Assembly (NCBI GenBank): GCA_026014685.1
Contig: JAOZHW010000022.1
Location: forward strand, 62,001-126,000
Length of the DNA: 64,000 bases
Direction of reading: 5' to 3'
Source of the DNA: Candidatus Bathyarchaeota archaeon
Lineage (GTDB): Archaea > Thermoproteota > Bathyarchaeia > Bathyarchaeales > Bathycorpusculaceae
This document shows, in pieces, positions 17,862-26,604 of this stretch (position 1 is the stretch's first letter; every line of letters starts with the position of its first letter). The translations under genes and the position numbers were made by a program. The notes below the pieces were generated by a model that saw only the letters and a list, made by a program, of their open reading frames with translations, was not told the DNA's origin and made no database searches.

Positions 17862-18080
17862 TTATGCTGTTGCTTCCAGTTTCTCAGTAGCCAAAATTTT
17901 GGTAACTAGTTCTTGTCCCATGTTTTTTGAGGCGTCTAAAACTTCTATGCCTATGATGCGCCCGTTTTTGTCTAGGTCGATTATGACGTTTTCGGCTAGT
18001 TCTTCGCTTATGTCGTATTTTGCTTTTCTTACCCAGATGTAGAGGGCGTCGGCCTTTTGGTCGTACTCAACCTTTACCAT
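17862..18080 (-). CDS. DUF2283 family small protein (possible antitoxin)
   Basis: A 72-residue protein matching DUF2283: VEYDQKADALYIWV at the start, ENVIIDLDKNGRIIGIEVLDASK in the middle. It starts 5 nt after the stop of the DUF4258 gene upstream, so they are a two-gene operon. DUF2283 next to a small DUF4258/RelE-like partner is a recurrent arrangement resembling toxin-antitoxin modules, with DUF2283 the likely antitoxin; function here is inference. Confidence 0.85.
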   Translation of the reverse strand: MVKVEYDQKADALYIWVRKAKYDISEELAENVIIDLDKNGRIIGIEVLDASKNMGQELVTKILATEKLEATA

Positions 18081-18085
18081 AAGCT

Positions 18086-18310
18086 TTAGGGTCTCCTTGT
18101 CCAGTAAACTGTGACCACGGTTATTTTATCGTTGCCCTTTTCGCAGATGACTTTTAGGTATTTGTCGCCGTACTTTTTTACAGCTATGATTCTGTCGAGG
18201 CGTGAGGGAACGGTGAAGTAGGGATGGCGAATTGTCTCTTCAACTTCGGCTTTGGTTATTGCCCTGTTTTTCATTCGTTCTTTAGCGTGCTCTGTGTAGG
18301 TGAGGACCAT
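18086..18310 (-). CDS. DUF4258 family small protein (possible toxin)
   Basis: A 74-residue protein: LTYTEHAKERMKNRAITKAEVEETIRHP at the N-terminus and KVICEKGNDKITVVTVYW at the C-terminus match DUF4258, a fold related to BrnT/RelE-type RNases. First gene of the pair with DUF2283. The conserved H-x3-R-M/xxR pattern of the N-terminal helix is present. Probably a toxin-antitoxin-like module or a solitary RNA-binding regulator; activity not shown by sequence. Confidence 0.82.
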   Translation of the reverse strand: MVLTYTEHAKERMKNRAITKAEVEETIRHPYFTVPSRLDRIIAVKKYGDKYLKVICEKGNDKITVVTVYWTRRP

Positions 18311-18432
18311 TTCTTTTCAAAGCTTGTTTGTTGACTGCAAATAAAACATTTGCTATCCTTCAGTCCTGGGGTTTGTTGCGCTATTTTGAGCGGCTCCGGG
18401 CATCCTTGAAATAACTGGGTTTTTAGCTACTA

Positions 18433-18472
18433 TATATAAAATAGGGGAAGAGGGGGCAGAGCAGCAGCGTGG
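18433..18472 (+). repeat. TATA/G-rich dispersed element, copy D
   Basis: TATATAA (18433-18439) is followed 33 bases later by the end of GGCAGAGCAGCAGCGTGG. Copy B aligns gaplessly: same distance from TATA, with matching GGCAGAG and GCGTGG blocks and a purine-only G-rich spacer. It lies 157 nt before the ileS ATG, which has its own TATA box (18593-18600). Confidence 0.6.
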
Positions 18473-18565
18473 CTTCTGGCTTCAGCGACTGTGGAAACAG
18501 AAGCGTATGCGCTCCATAAATAAAGGGACACAAATCAATCGAAGCATCAGTCGCAATAGCTCATT
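18455..18565 (+). ncRNA. Candidate small RNA downstream of element D
   Basis: If element D is a promoter, transcription starts near 18460. The next ~100 nt contain complementary arms GCGACTG (about 18486-18492) and CAGTCGC (about 18548-18554), plus small hairpins CTGT-GGAA-ACAG and AGCG-TATG-CGCT between them. No open reading frame is evident. It ends before the separate ileS promoter. Candidate only; there is no match to a known RNA family that I can name. Confidence 0.3.
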
Positions 18566-18590
18566 TGCAGCGGGTTTTGTTGCTGTTTAT

Positions 18591-18602
18591 ACTTTATATA
18601 GT
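18591..18602 (+). promoter_or_regulatory. ileS promoter (TATA box)
   Basis: TTTATATA at 18593-18600 predicts a transcription start near 18623-18627, only a few bases before ATG 18629. This implies a nearly leaderless ileS mRNA and argues against the GTG at 18620. Confidence 0.6.
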
Positions 18603-18628
18603 CTTTTTGCATATTTTGCGTGACGGTA

Positions 18629-21600
18629 ATGGATTTGACCTCCCAAAACGCTGAGCAAAACAAAAACACACTTCCACCAAATTATACGCCGCTTGAATTG
18701 GAAAAAGAAATCCGTGAATTCTGGACAAAAAACCAGATACGAGAAAAACTCGAAGCCCTACAAAACTCGCCCGCAATAAAGGGCAACCTCGGATACGTCG
18801 AGGGACCACCTACACTAAACGGTATCCCACACATCGGTCATGCACGTGGAAGAATAATGAAGGACATCCGTTACCGATGGAAAACCATGGAAGGCTACTA
18901 CATGCCGTTTTGGGCAGGATGGGACTGCCAAGGTTTACCCGTCGAACTAGAAGTAGAGAAACTCCTCGGAGTGCGCAACAAGCGGGAATCCATCGAAAAG
19001 TACGGCATGGAACGCTTCATCGAAGAATGCAAAAAAGCAATCATGCGTTACCACGCGATGTGGCTTGAAGCCGACAGCCGCCTCGGCATAGCGATTAATC
19101 AAGATAAAGCGTACTGGACATACAAAGACAGCTACATCGAGCGGGAATGGCAAATCCTCAAAGCCGCTTGGGATCAAGGTCTCCTCGAAGAAGGACACTA
19201 CGTCGTTGCTTACTGCCCCGGTTGTCAAACCAGCCTCAGCAGCGCCGAAGTCGGTTACGAGGGCAGCTACAAAGAAGTCGAAGATCCCTCATTCTACTTT
19301 AAATTCAAAGTCGCAGGCACTCCAAACGAGTATTTCCTTGTTTGGACAACCATGCCCTTCACAGTCATAACAGACACGATGCTTGCGGTGCAGCCAGAAG
19401 CCGAATACGTCAAAGTCCAAGTCGGCGACGAAATCTGGATAATGGTTAAGCAACGTGTCGAACCCGTCATGGCGGAGCTTGAAATCAAAAACTACCAAAT
19501 CACAGAAACCATCCAAGGCAAGAGCCTTGAAGGAAAAGGTTACGATTACCCACTTAAAGACATAATCCCCAAACAGGCAGAACTAGAAACCAAACACCCC
19601 CTTGTTCACCACGTGGTGGGTGAAGACTTCGTAGACGTAAACACAGCCACAGGCGTTGTGCATCTTTCACCGGGCAACGGTGAAGACGACTTTTGGGCAG
19701 CAAAGCGCCGTGAAGTCCCGATTTTTGCGCCCTACGACGACGAAGTAAAATTCACAAAAGACGCAGGACAATTCGCAGGCGTCTTTGCAAGAGACGCAGA
19801 CATGCTGGTTGTGGAGGAGATGCGTAACCACAACGCGTTTGTAGCGCTCAAAAAAACCAGGCACGAGTACCCAACCTGTTGGCGCAGTCACCACAAACTT
19901 GTCTGGCTTGCACGAAAAGAATACTTTTTGCGCACCGACAAAATTAATCAGAAAGTTCTCGAAGCTGCAGACAAAGTCGAATACTTCTATGAAGAACCCA
20001 AAAACCGTTTCCTCGGTTTTCTCAAAGAAGGCAAACCCTGGTGTATCAGTCGCGAACGCATCTGGGGTACACCGCTGCCGATGTGGACCTGCGAAAAATG
20101 CGGCGAACACCGTTTAGTCGGAAGCAAAAAAGAACTTCTCGAAGCCGCACAACAAGAAATCCCATCTGACTTCGAGCTGCACAAGCCGTGGGTTGACAGA
20201 ATCACAATCAAATGCAGCAAATGCGGCGGCACAATGCGCCGTGAAGATTTTGTGCTGGATACTTGGCATAACAGCGGCGCTTCACCCCATGCACGCTTCA
20301 GTGACGAGGAAGAAGCAAAATACGTCCCCACAACTTTTCTCACCGAAGGAATTGACCAGACACGTGGCTGGGCAAACTCGCTGTTGCTCGAACGTGTTAT
20401 CTTAACTGGAAAAGCAGAAGCACCCTACAAGGCGTTTTTGTTTCAGGGCTTAACACAGGACGCTAAAGGGCGCAAGATGAGTAAAAGCCTCGGCAACGTA
20501 GTCCAAACAAACGAGTTACTCGCAAAAACAAGCGCTGATCTCTGCCGCTTCTACATGACCCGTAAATGTTCACCCACCGATTTCATGAGCTTTGATATGC
20601 AGGAACTTACCCGCAGAAGCTATCAAGTCCTCTCCACACTCTACCACCTCAGCCGCTTCTTCATGGAAAACGCATCCTTCGACGAATTCAACCCCAAAAA
20701 GTACTCGTTCGATTGGGCACTAAAAACTGGAAAACTACAAGCAGCTGATGTCTGGATGCTTTCAGTTTTGCAGCAACGCATCACAGATTACACTGTAAAG
20801 TTGGAGCGCTGCGAATTCAACGCCGCATTGGCGGTGCTTGACGACTTCGTTATTGAAACACTGAGTCGCCTATATGTGCCGATGATTAGAAAGGAACTTT
20901 GGACAGACGACCCAGAAACCACCGAGCGCCGCCAAACCATCTACGCACTACTTCACAACACATTAAAGACTGTGACTTTGCTGTTTAACCCGATTACGCC
21001 GTTTCTAGCAGAAGCACTCTATCAAAAAATCTACCGAAAACTCGAACCCGACTTACCCGAAACAGTAAACTTGGCAGCTTGGCCAAAACCAAACACTGCT
21101 GCAGTAAACAAAACTGTGGAGGAACAGTTCGAGGTTTTGCTTAAAGTGGTTTCGATTTCTTTTGCAGCACGGCAACAGGGTAAACTTAAACGTCGTTGGC
21201 CACTTGCCAAAGCAATTGTGGTGGCTCCAGAAAAAACCTTAGCTGCACTGAAAACTCTTGAAAGCTTATTCCTAGAACAGATCAACGTAAAATCCGCAGA
21301 ATACGCAACCGCAGTTCCCGACTACGTTGGCGGAGAAAGTTGGGTCAGCAGCCAAGAAGACGACATCACAGTCTTTGTAAGCGGACAACGCGACGACAAA
21401 CTCCTCGGTGAAGGCATAATGCGTGACTTGGCAAGACGTGTGCAGGCGCTTCGTAAAGAGTTAGGGTTTGTACCCACCGAAGTTCTGGATGCGATTCACA
21501 TCGCAGAGTTAGACACTGAAAGTATAGGACTGCTTGAGTCGTATTTGGAAGAGATGGCAGGTTTAGTGCGCGCCAGAAAAGTTTACTTACACGCAAGCCG

Positions 21601-21670
21601 CAGCGAAGTCACAGCGGATTGGCATGAGTCAGAATTGGACGGCAAAAAAATCTACATAAACATTCACTAG
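18629..21670 (+). CDS. ileS: Isoleucyl-tRNA synthetase
   Basis: A class I synthetase of about 1013 residues. GIPHIGHARGR is the HIGH motif, GRKMSKSLGN the KMSKS motif, and GWDCQGLPVELEVEK is characteristic of IleRS rather than ValRS or LeuRS. The CP1 editing domain (VWTTMPFTVITDTMLAV) is present, as are Zn-binding-like Cys pairs (CEKCGEH, CSKCGG). It charges tRNA-Ile with proofreading. ATG 18629 is chosen over GTG 18620 because the TATA spacing predicts initiation after 18620. Confidence 0.96.
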   Translation: MDLTSQNAEQNKNTLPPNYTPLELEKEIREFWTKNQIREKLEALQNSPAIKGNLGYVEGPPTLNGIPHIGHARGRIMKDIRYRWKTMEGYYMPFWAGWDCQGLPVELEVEKLLGVRNKRESIEKYGMERFIEECKKAIMRYHAMWLEADSRLGIAINQDKAYWTYKDSYIEREWQILKAAWDQGLLEEGHYVVAYCPGCQTSLSSAEVGYEGSYKEVEDPSFYFKFKVAGTPNEYFLVWTTMPFTVITDTMLAVQPEAEYVKVQVGDEIWIMVKQRVEPVMAELEIKNYQITETIQGKSLEGKGYDYPLKDIIPKQAELETKHPLVHHVVGEDFVDVNTATGVVHLSPGNGEDDFWAAKRREVPIFAPYDDEVKFTKDAGQFAGVFARDADMLVVEEMRNHNAFVALKKTRHEYPTCWRSHHKLVWLARKEYFLRTDKINQKVLEAADKVEYFYEEPKNRFLGFLKEGKPWCISRERIWGTPLPMWTCEKCGEHRLVGSKKELLEAAQQEIPSDFELHKPWVDRITIKCSKCGGTMRREDFVLDTWHNSGASPHARFSDEEEAKYVPTTFLTEGIDQTRGWANSLLLERVILTGKAEAPYKAFLFQGLTQDAKGRKMSKSLGNVVQTNELLAKTSADLCRFYMTRKCSPTDFMSFDMQELTRRSYQVLSTLYHLSRFFMENASFDEFNPKKYSFDWALKTGKLQAADVWMLSVLQQRITDYTVKLERCEFNAALAVLDDFVIETLSRLYVPMIRKELWTDDPETTERRQTIYALLHNTLKTVTLLFNPITPFLAEALYQKIYRKLEPDLPETVNLAAWPKPNTAAVNKTVEEQFEVLLKVVSISFAARQQGKLKRRWPLAKAIVVAPEKTLAALKTLESLFLEQINVKSAEYATAVPDYVGGESWVSSQEDDITVFVSGQRDDKLLGEGIMRDLARRVQALRKELGFVPTEVLDAIHIAELDTESIGLLESYLEEMAGLVRARKVYLHASRSEVTADWHESELDGKKIYINIH

Positions 21671-21679
21671 GCGAAATTG

Positions 21680-21853
21680 ATGGCGCAGAAAAACCAGAAC
21701 CACACCTACAAATGCCCGCACTGTGCTTGCATATTTTTCACCGAGGCAGACCTAAAAAAACACACCGAAACTTTCGGCGTCAACAAAGAGCAGCACGATT
21801 ATCTGTACAAGAAGACGCATGGCCGAATGGAACACGGTTACAGCGACGAATAA
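21680..21853 (+). CDS. 57-aa C2H2-like zinc-finger protein
   Basis: A short frame starting ATG 21680, ten bases after the ileS stop, and ending TAA 21853. The protein begins MAQKNQNHTYKCPHCACIFF and continues TEADLKKHTETFG, giving a C-x2-C...H...H pattern like a single C2H2 finger with a charged, His-containing tail (KKTHGRMEHGYSDE). It is probably co-transcribed with ileS. Target unknown; small archaeal zinc-ribbon/finger proteins often bind nucleic acid or other proteins. Confidence 0.72.
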   Translation: MAQKNQNHTYKCPHCACIFFTEADLKKHTETFGVNKEQHDYLYKKTHGRMEHGYSDE

Positions 21854-22071
21854 CAAAAACAATTTTTCCAAATAGTTAATTTTTTTGTCTCTTACAAAAA
21901 CGAAAACACGCTCGCTCTCTTGGGTGATCTCTAAGCCTATTAGTGTGGCTTGATTGTGTTTTTTATTTGCGCCGTTATGTGGCGACTGTTTTTTTGTGCA
22001 ATAGAACAAACAGAGCGACAGTGAACTAAAATTAAAAAACTAATTTAGAGACTAAAAAAGAGGAAAAGATT

Positions 22072-22767
22072 TTACTCAAGGATAATTCTTGCGTCGACTG
22101 TTTTTGCACCCTTTGGATAAGCCATGACAGGGTTCAAGTCCAACTCTTTGATGCTTGGCTCATCCATAACCAACTTGGAGACGTTAGCGATTATTGTTGC
22201 GAGCGCGTCTATGTCTGCAGGTTTGGAGCCGCGGTAACCGTTGAGCAACGGGAACGCTTTGAGCTGAGTAATCATCTCTTTTGCGTCTGCTTTAGTTATG
22301 GGTGCAACTCGGAAGTTTACGTCTTTTAGTAATTCAACGAAAATACCGCCGAGCCCAAACATCACGGTTTGCCCAAACTGTGGATCTTTAACTGCGCCCA
22401 CGATAACCTCTGTGCCCTGCGGAGCCATCTCCAACACCAGCACCCCGACGATTTCAGCGTCTGCTTTGTAGTTCTTGGCGTTTTCGATTATTTTTGTGTA
22501 ACCAGCGGCGACCTCTTCTGCGGTTTTTAGGTTAACAAGGACCCCTCCCGCGTCGGATTTGTGGATGATGTCGGGGGAGACAATTTTTAGGACGATTGGG
22601 TAGCCGATTTCATCTGCAAATTTGGCGGCTTCTTTGGCGTTTTTTGCCAGCTTGAATTTGTTTGTGGATATGCCGTATTCGGTACAGATGGCTTTTGCTT
22701 CTGGTTCTAAGAGGGCTTTTCTGCCTTCTTTTTTGGCTTGGTTGATGATTTTTGAGGTTTGGTTCAT
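22072..22767 (-). CDS. acdB: ADP-forming acyl/acetyl-CoA synthetase, beta subunit (ATP-grasp)
   Basis: A 231-residue ATP-grasp_5 protein. YPIVLKIVSPDIIHKSDAGGVLVNL is the diagnostic block, EMAPQGTEVIVGAVKDPQFGQTVMFGLGGIFVELLKDV the nucleotide-binding core and ELDLNPVMAYPKGAKTVDARI the C-terminus. With the CoA-binding alpha subunit it converts acyl-CoA + ADP + Pi to acid + ATP, conserving energy in peptide or sugar fermentation. The alpha subunit is not in this window, so the enzyme is encoded as split genes. Confidence 0.92.
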   Translation of the reverse strand: MNQTSKIINQAKKEGRKALLEPEAKAICTEYGISTNKFKLAKNAKEAAKFADEIGYPIVLKIVSPDIIHKSDAGGVLVNLKTAEEVAAGYTKIIENAKNYKADAEIVGVLVLEMAPQGTEVIVGAVKDPQFGQTVMFGLGGIFVELLKDVNFRVAPITKADAKEMITQLKAFPLLNGYRGSKPADIDALATIIANVSKLVMDEPSIKELDLNPVMAYPKGAKTVDARIILE

Positions 22768-22957
22768 TGTTTATTCCACTGTTAGCGTGTGATGTGGTAG
22801 TGGTTGGTGGGGTGTTTTAAATATTGTTTGGTTGTTGTGGGCGGTTTTTGTTTGTTTTTGGTTTTTTCTGTTTATGTGTTAAACAGATTTACAGTAGTGT
22901 TTAGTGAGACGCAATACTTAATAGCATTCAGCCTCCGAACAATATTGACGTGTCCAG

Positions 22958-24877
22958 ATGTCCCCCTCAAACGAAAAAACCCCAAGTTTACTTGCCAGAA
23001 TAAAGGCAAAACTCCAAAACACAGGAAGCAAAATCAAACAAAGCTTCCAAACTTCAAAGAAAACATCAACCACAGAAAAGAAAGAAAAAATAAGCATCTC
23101 AACAAAAATAAAAAACATCAAACTACCAAAAATCAAACTTACCCCGAAAAAGAAAGAAACCAAACCCCATGTGAAACAAGAAAAAGTCAGCTTTTCAACA
23201 AAAATAAAACTCGCATTTAGCAGCAAAAAGAAAACAGAACCCGTCCAGACGACAGAAAAAGTCGGCTTTTTCACAAAAATAAAAGGCATCAAACTATCTT
23301 TGGGCACTAAAAAGAAGAAACCAGAAATAGAAACTACACTCTCAGCCACACCAAAAAGTCTGCCTAAAGGCGTAAAAATCGTAGAAAGATATCCACTCTA
23401 CGAACCCTTCAGCCAAGTCGTCATCGTACAAGACCCCACCACAGGCGAACACAAATACATCCTCGACGAACTCCAACTTGACCCCATGGAACGCGGCATA
23501 TACAACAGGGTCCTAGAAATCCTGCTCGCCGAGATCGTTTCACCTAAAGAGGAAATTACTGATCCACGCAAATTCTTCGCAGAAGAAGCAAAAAAAATCG
23601 TGGACAAATACCGCATCAGCCTCGGTTGGCTTCCAGATGTTTCGTGGTACAAGATTCTCTATCACGCTGAACGCGATTTGGTTGGTTTCGGAAAAATCGA
23701 TCCGTTGATGCGTGACCCTAACATAGAAGACATTTCCTGCGACGGTGTCAACAAACCCGTCTACATCTGGCACCGCGTGTTTGAAAGCATCGAGACAAAC
23801 TTGCAGTTTGAAAGCGATGCGGACCTCGATAACTTGGTCGTTAAATTCGTGCACATGGCAGGCAAACACGTCAGCAGCGCTTTCCCAATCGTTGACGCTT
23901 CGCTTCCAGGTAAGCATCGTCTCGCAGTCGCATACAGAAGAGAAATCACTCCGTTTGGCACAGCGTTCACTATAAGAAAATTCCGCGACGACCCATACTC
24001 AATTATCGACTTGATTAACATCGGCACTTTCACTGAGGAAATGGCGGCTTACCTCTGGATTTGTCTTGAGAACCGCGCATCAGTCATGGTGCTCGGTGGA
24101 ACAGCCGCAGGCAAAACCACAGCACTCAACGCGTTAGGTTGCTTAATCAAGCCAGGCAGCAAAATTATGACTATCGAAGAAACTGCAGAGTTAAACCTCT
24201 CGCACGAGAACTGGGTTTCTTTGATTGCGCGTCAAAGCTACGGGTTAGGCGGCAACAACGTCGGTGAAGTCGCTCTATTCGACCTCGTTAAAACTTGTAT
24301 GCGTCACAGACCTGACTTGATGATTGTAGGCGAAGTCCGAGGTCAAGAAGCTTATGTGCTGTTTCAGGCGCTTGCCACAGGCCACGGTGGTATGTGTACG
24401 ATGCACGCTGAAAACGTTCAGTCAGCTGTTAAAAGATTAACACAGAAACCGATGGACATATCTCCAGCTTACATTCCGCTGATGAACATTGTTATGTCTG
24501 TGCAGCGAGTTCACTTGATTAAGAACGGCGAGAAACGCGCTTTCCGCCGAGTGCTCTCAGTGAACGAAATAGTTGAGTTCGAAAAATACGTCAACCCCTT
24601 CAAATGGGATCCAGTTAAAGACGAGCAAATCATGGATTTAGACTCAAGTTTCCTACTGACTCATATCTCCGAACGCCTCGGCTTAGAACGCGACCAACTC
24701 ATTGCAGAGATGAAACGACGCAGCGACGTGCTACGTTGGATGCGGCAGAAAAACATCCGCAGCTACAAAGAAGTCGCAGCTATAATTGCAGAGTACTACG
24801 CGCGACCCAAAGAATTCTACGACAAAATCATGAATGGCGAGGAGGTCAAGGCGGTTGCCGCTCCTAGAAAAGTTTGA
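22958..24877 (+). CDS. Type II/IV secretion (archaeal pilus/archaellum-type) ATPase with Lys-rich N-terminal repeats
   Basis: A 639-residue FlaI/GspE-superfamily ATPase. Residues 1-130 are Lys-rich and contain degenerate repeats of the form K-hydrophobic-x-hydrophobic-x-T-K-I-K: ISISTKIKNIKL, VSFSTKIKLAF and VGFFTKIKGIKL. The catalytic part has Walker A GGTAAGKTT (about residue 382), Walker B LMIVGEVRG (about 451) and the ATGHGGMCTMHAE box. It would power assembly of the surface filament from the inner face of the membrane. It opens a co-directional cluster that continues into the TadC-like protein with an overlap. Confidence 0.92.
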   Translation: MSPSNEKTPSLLARIKAKLQNTGSKIKQSFQTSKKTSTTEKKEKISISTKIKNIKLPKIKLTPKKKETKPHVKQEKVSFSTKIKLAFSSKKKTEPVQTTEKVGFFTKIKGIKLSLGTKKKKPEIETTLSATPKSLPKGVKIVERYPLYEPFSQVVIVQDPTTGEHKYILDELQLDPMERGIYNRVLEILLAEIVSPKEEITDPRKFFAEEAKKIVDKYRISLGWLPDVSWYKILYHAERDLVGFGKIDPLMRDPNIEDISCDGVNKPVYIWHRVFESIETNLQFESDADLDNLVVKFVHMAGKHVSSAFPIVDASLPGKHRLAVAYRREITPFGTAFTIRKFRDDPYSIIDLINIGTFTEEMAAYLWICLENRASVMVLGGTAAGKTTALNALGCLIKPGSKIMTIEETAELNLSHENWVSLIARQSYGLGGNNVGEVALFDLVKTCMRHRPDLMIVGEVRGQEAYVLFQALATGHGGMCTMHAENVQSAVKRLTQKPMDISPAYIPLMNIVMSVQRVHLIKNGEKRAFRRVLSVNEIVEFEKYVNPFKWDPVKDEQIMDLDSSFLLTHISERLGLERDQLIAEMKRRSDVLRWMRQKNIRSYKEVAAIIAEYYARPKEFYDKIMNGEEVKAVAAPRKV

Positions 24878-26591
24878 GGCACTGTCTTTCCGCCTGTTTG
24901 GGCGGTTTTCTCCTTACTTCCTCAAAAAAGTTTTTCCCACACTACCAAGCACGCTGGAACGTGGACGCGTAAAGATTTACCCTGAAACCTACATTGCACT
25001 GATGCTCTTCTGCGTAGTCATAACGATTCCTATCTCAGTTGTAGCGGCAGTGCTTGCGATAACATTCGGAGTTTTACCGCTTTTAATATTGACTTTTCTT
25101 CCCCTCTTCATCATGGCAGGCTTCGTAGTCGTTCCACTCAACAACGCCAGCGACCGCTCAACAAGCCTTGAGCGAGAATTACCCTTCGCTGCAGCATACA
25201 TCAGCGTCATGTCCTCAGGTGGCATAGCACCATACGACAGTTTCAGAAGACTAACCGAAGTCAACTTGATGCCATCCATGAGCAAAGAAGCCCGAGACAT
25301 CGTTAAAGATGTGGAAATCTTTGGTGTAGACCCACTTACCGCACTTGAAAGTGCAGCCAAGAAAACACCCCTTGACCTCTTCAAAGACTTCTTGGGCGGT
25401 TACTCTTCAACTGTCATCATAGGTGGAGACATTGGTCACTTCTTGGAACGCAAAGCAGAAGACATCTTCAAGGCGCGTGGACTCCGAGTTAAAGCCGCCG
25501 CAGACCGATTAGGCATGCTACTGGAAACTTTCATCATAGTCGAAGTCATGATGTCATTGTGCTTCTACATTCTGTTCGCAGTTAACAACCTTCAAACAAG
25601 CACAGTCACCACAACTGTATCAAACGCAAACAGTGACCTCTCAGCTTACTCAGGCATGTTGATGTATACTTTCATCTTCACACCCATGCTTTCGATGATG
25701 TTCATCTACCTGGCGCACAGCATGCAGACAAAAACGCCGCTAACCGAGATGCGACCCTACAAAGTCTTAGGCATCTCAAGCGTTCTGGGTATAGTGTTTT
25801 TCCTGCTTCTAACAAACTTCATGGGCATGGTCGAGTTGCCGCTGTTCACTCAGCTCCAAGCCATCGGCGTAGACTTACCCGTTGCATTAGCTGTTTCACT
25901 GTTCATCGTTGCAGCACCGCCAGCGGTAGTACATATGAAGTTGTCCAAGACCAAAAGCAGCATGGAACATGGCGTCGCAAGCTTTCTACGCGACTTAACC
26001 GAAGTCAGAAAAACAGGTCTCTCGCCAGAAAAATGCATCGAAAGCCTCTCAAAACGAGACTACGGCGCGTTCAGTAAAGAACTACGAAAAATCAGTTCCG
26101 ACATTTCGTGGGGCATACCTATAAAGAAAGTCATGACTGACTTCCTAAATCGCACCCGCAGCTGGATGGTCCAGATCGTAATGTTCCTCCTAGTCGAAAC
26201 CATCGACGTCGGCGGAGGCACCATCGCGATGATTGATTCACTGGCACGCTTCAACAACATGACCCAAGAAGTCGAGAAAGAAAAGAAGATGAGCGTACGC
26301 CCCTACATCATGATGCCATATTTAGCGTCAATTCTACTGGTGGCAACCACCGTTATGATGATGGGCTTAACCACAGGCATAACCGTGCCTGGTCAACCAG
26401 CTCCACCACCCAACACCTTGATGGAAACCATATTCATCTCGTCAGTGATTTTCCACAGCTTCCTAATCGGCATGGTTGCGGGAAAAATCAGCGACGACTC
26501 CATAGCGTCTGGACTAAAACACTCAGCCATACTAGTCATAATAGCTGTTGTATGTGCAAAGTTGATTCCGCAATTCATTAAACTGGTATAG
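24855..26591 (+). CDS. Pilus/archaellum assembly platform membrane protein (TadC/FlaJ/GspF-like)
   Basis: A 578-residue membrane protein from TTG 24855. An ATG 21 nt upstream is in frame, but GGAGGT at 24841-24846 lies 8 nt before the TTG and the ATG has no such site. It carries two GspF-type cytoplasmic modules (around LERELPFAAAYISVMSSGGIAPYDSFRRL and GVASFLRDLTEVRKTGLSPEKCIESLSKRDYG) separated by several TM helices, the usual FlaJ/TadC two-half layout. It overlaps the ATPase gene by 23 nt and is its expected membrane partner. Confidence 0.9.
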   Translation: MPLLEKFEALSFRLFGRFSPYFLKKVFPTLPSTLERGRVKIYPETYIALMLFCVVITIPISVVAAVLAITFGVLPLLILTFLPLFIMAGFVVVPLNNASDRSTSLERELPFAAAYISVMSSGGIAPYDSFRRLTEVNLMPSMSKEARDIVKDVEIFGVDPLTALESAAKKTPLDLFKDFLGGYSSTVIIGGDIGHFLERKAEDIFKARGLRVKAAADRLGMLLETFIIVEVMMSLCFYILFAVNNLQTSTVTTTVSNANSDLSAYSGMLMYTFIFTPMLSMMFIYLAHSMQTKTPLTEMRPYKVLGISSVLGIVFFLLLTNFMGMVELPLFTQLQAIGVDLPVALAVSLFIVAAPPAVVHMKLSKTKSSMEHGVASFLRDLTEVRKTGLSPEKCIESLSKRDYGAFSKELRKISSDISWGIPIKKVMTDFLNRTRSWMVQIVMFLLVETIDVGGGTIAMIDSLARFNNMTQEVEKEKKMSVRPYIMMPYLASILLVATTVMMMGLTTGITVPGQPAPPPNTLMETIFISSVIFHSFLIGMVAGKISDDSIASGLKHSAILVIIAVVCAKLIPQFIKLV

Positions 26592-26604
26592 GAGACACGC
26601 CAAA

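Noticed and set aside
22072-22767. Succinyl-CoA synthetase beta subunit for the ATP-grasp protein
   Set aside because: The IIHKSDAGGV block and about 230-residue length fit the ADP-forming acetyl-CoA synthetase beta subunit, not the longer SucC.
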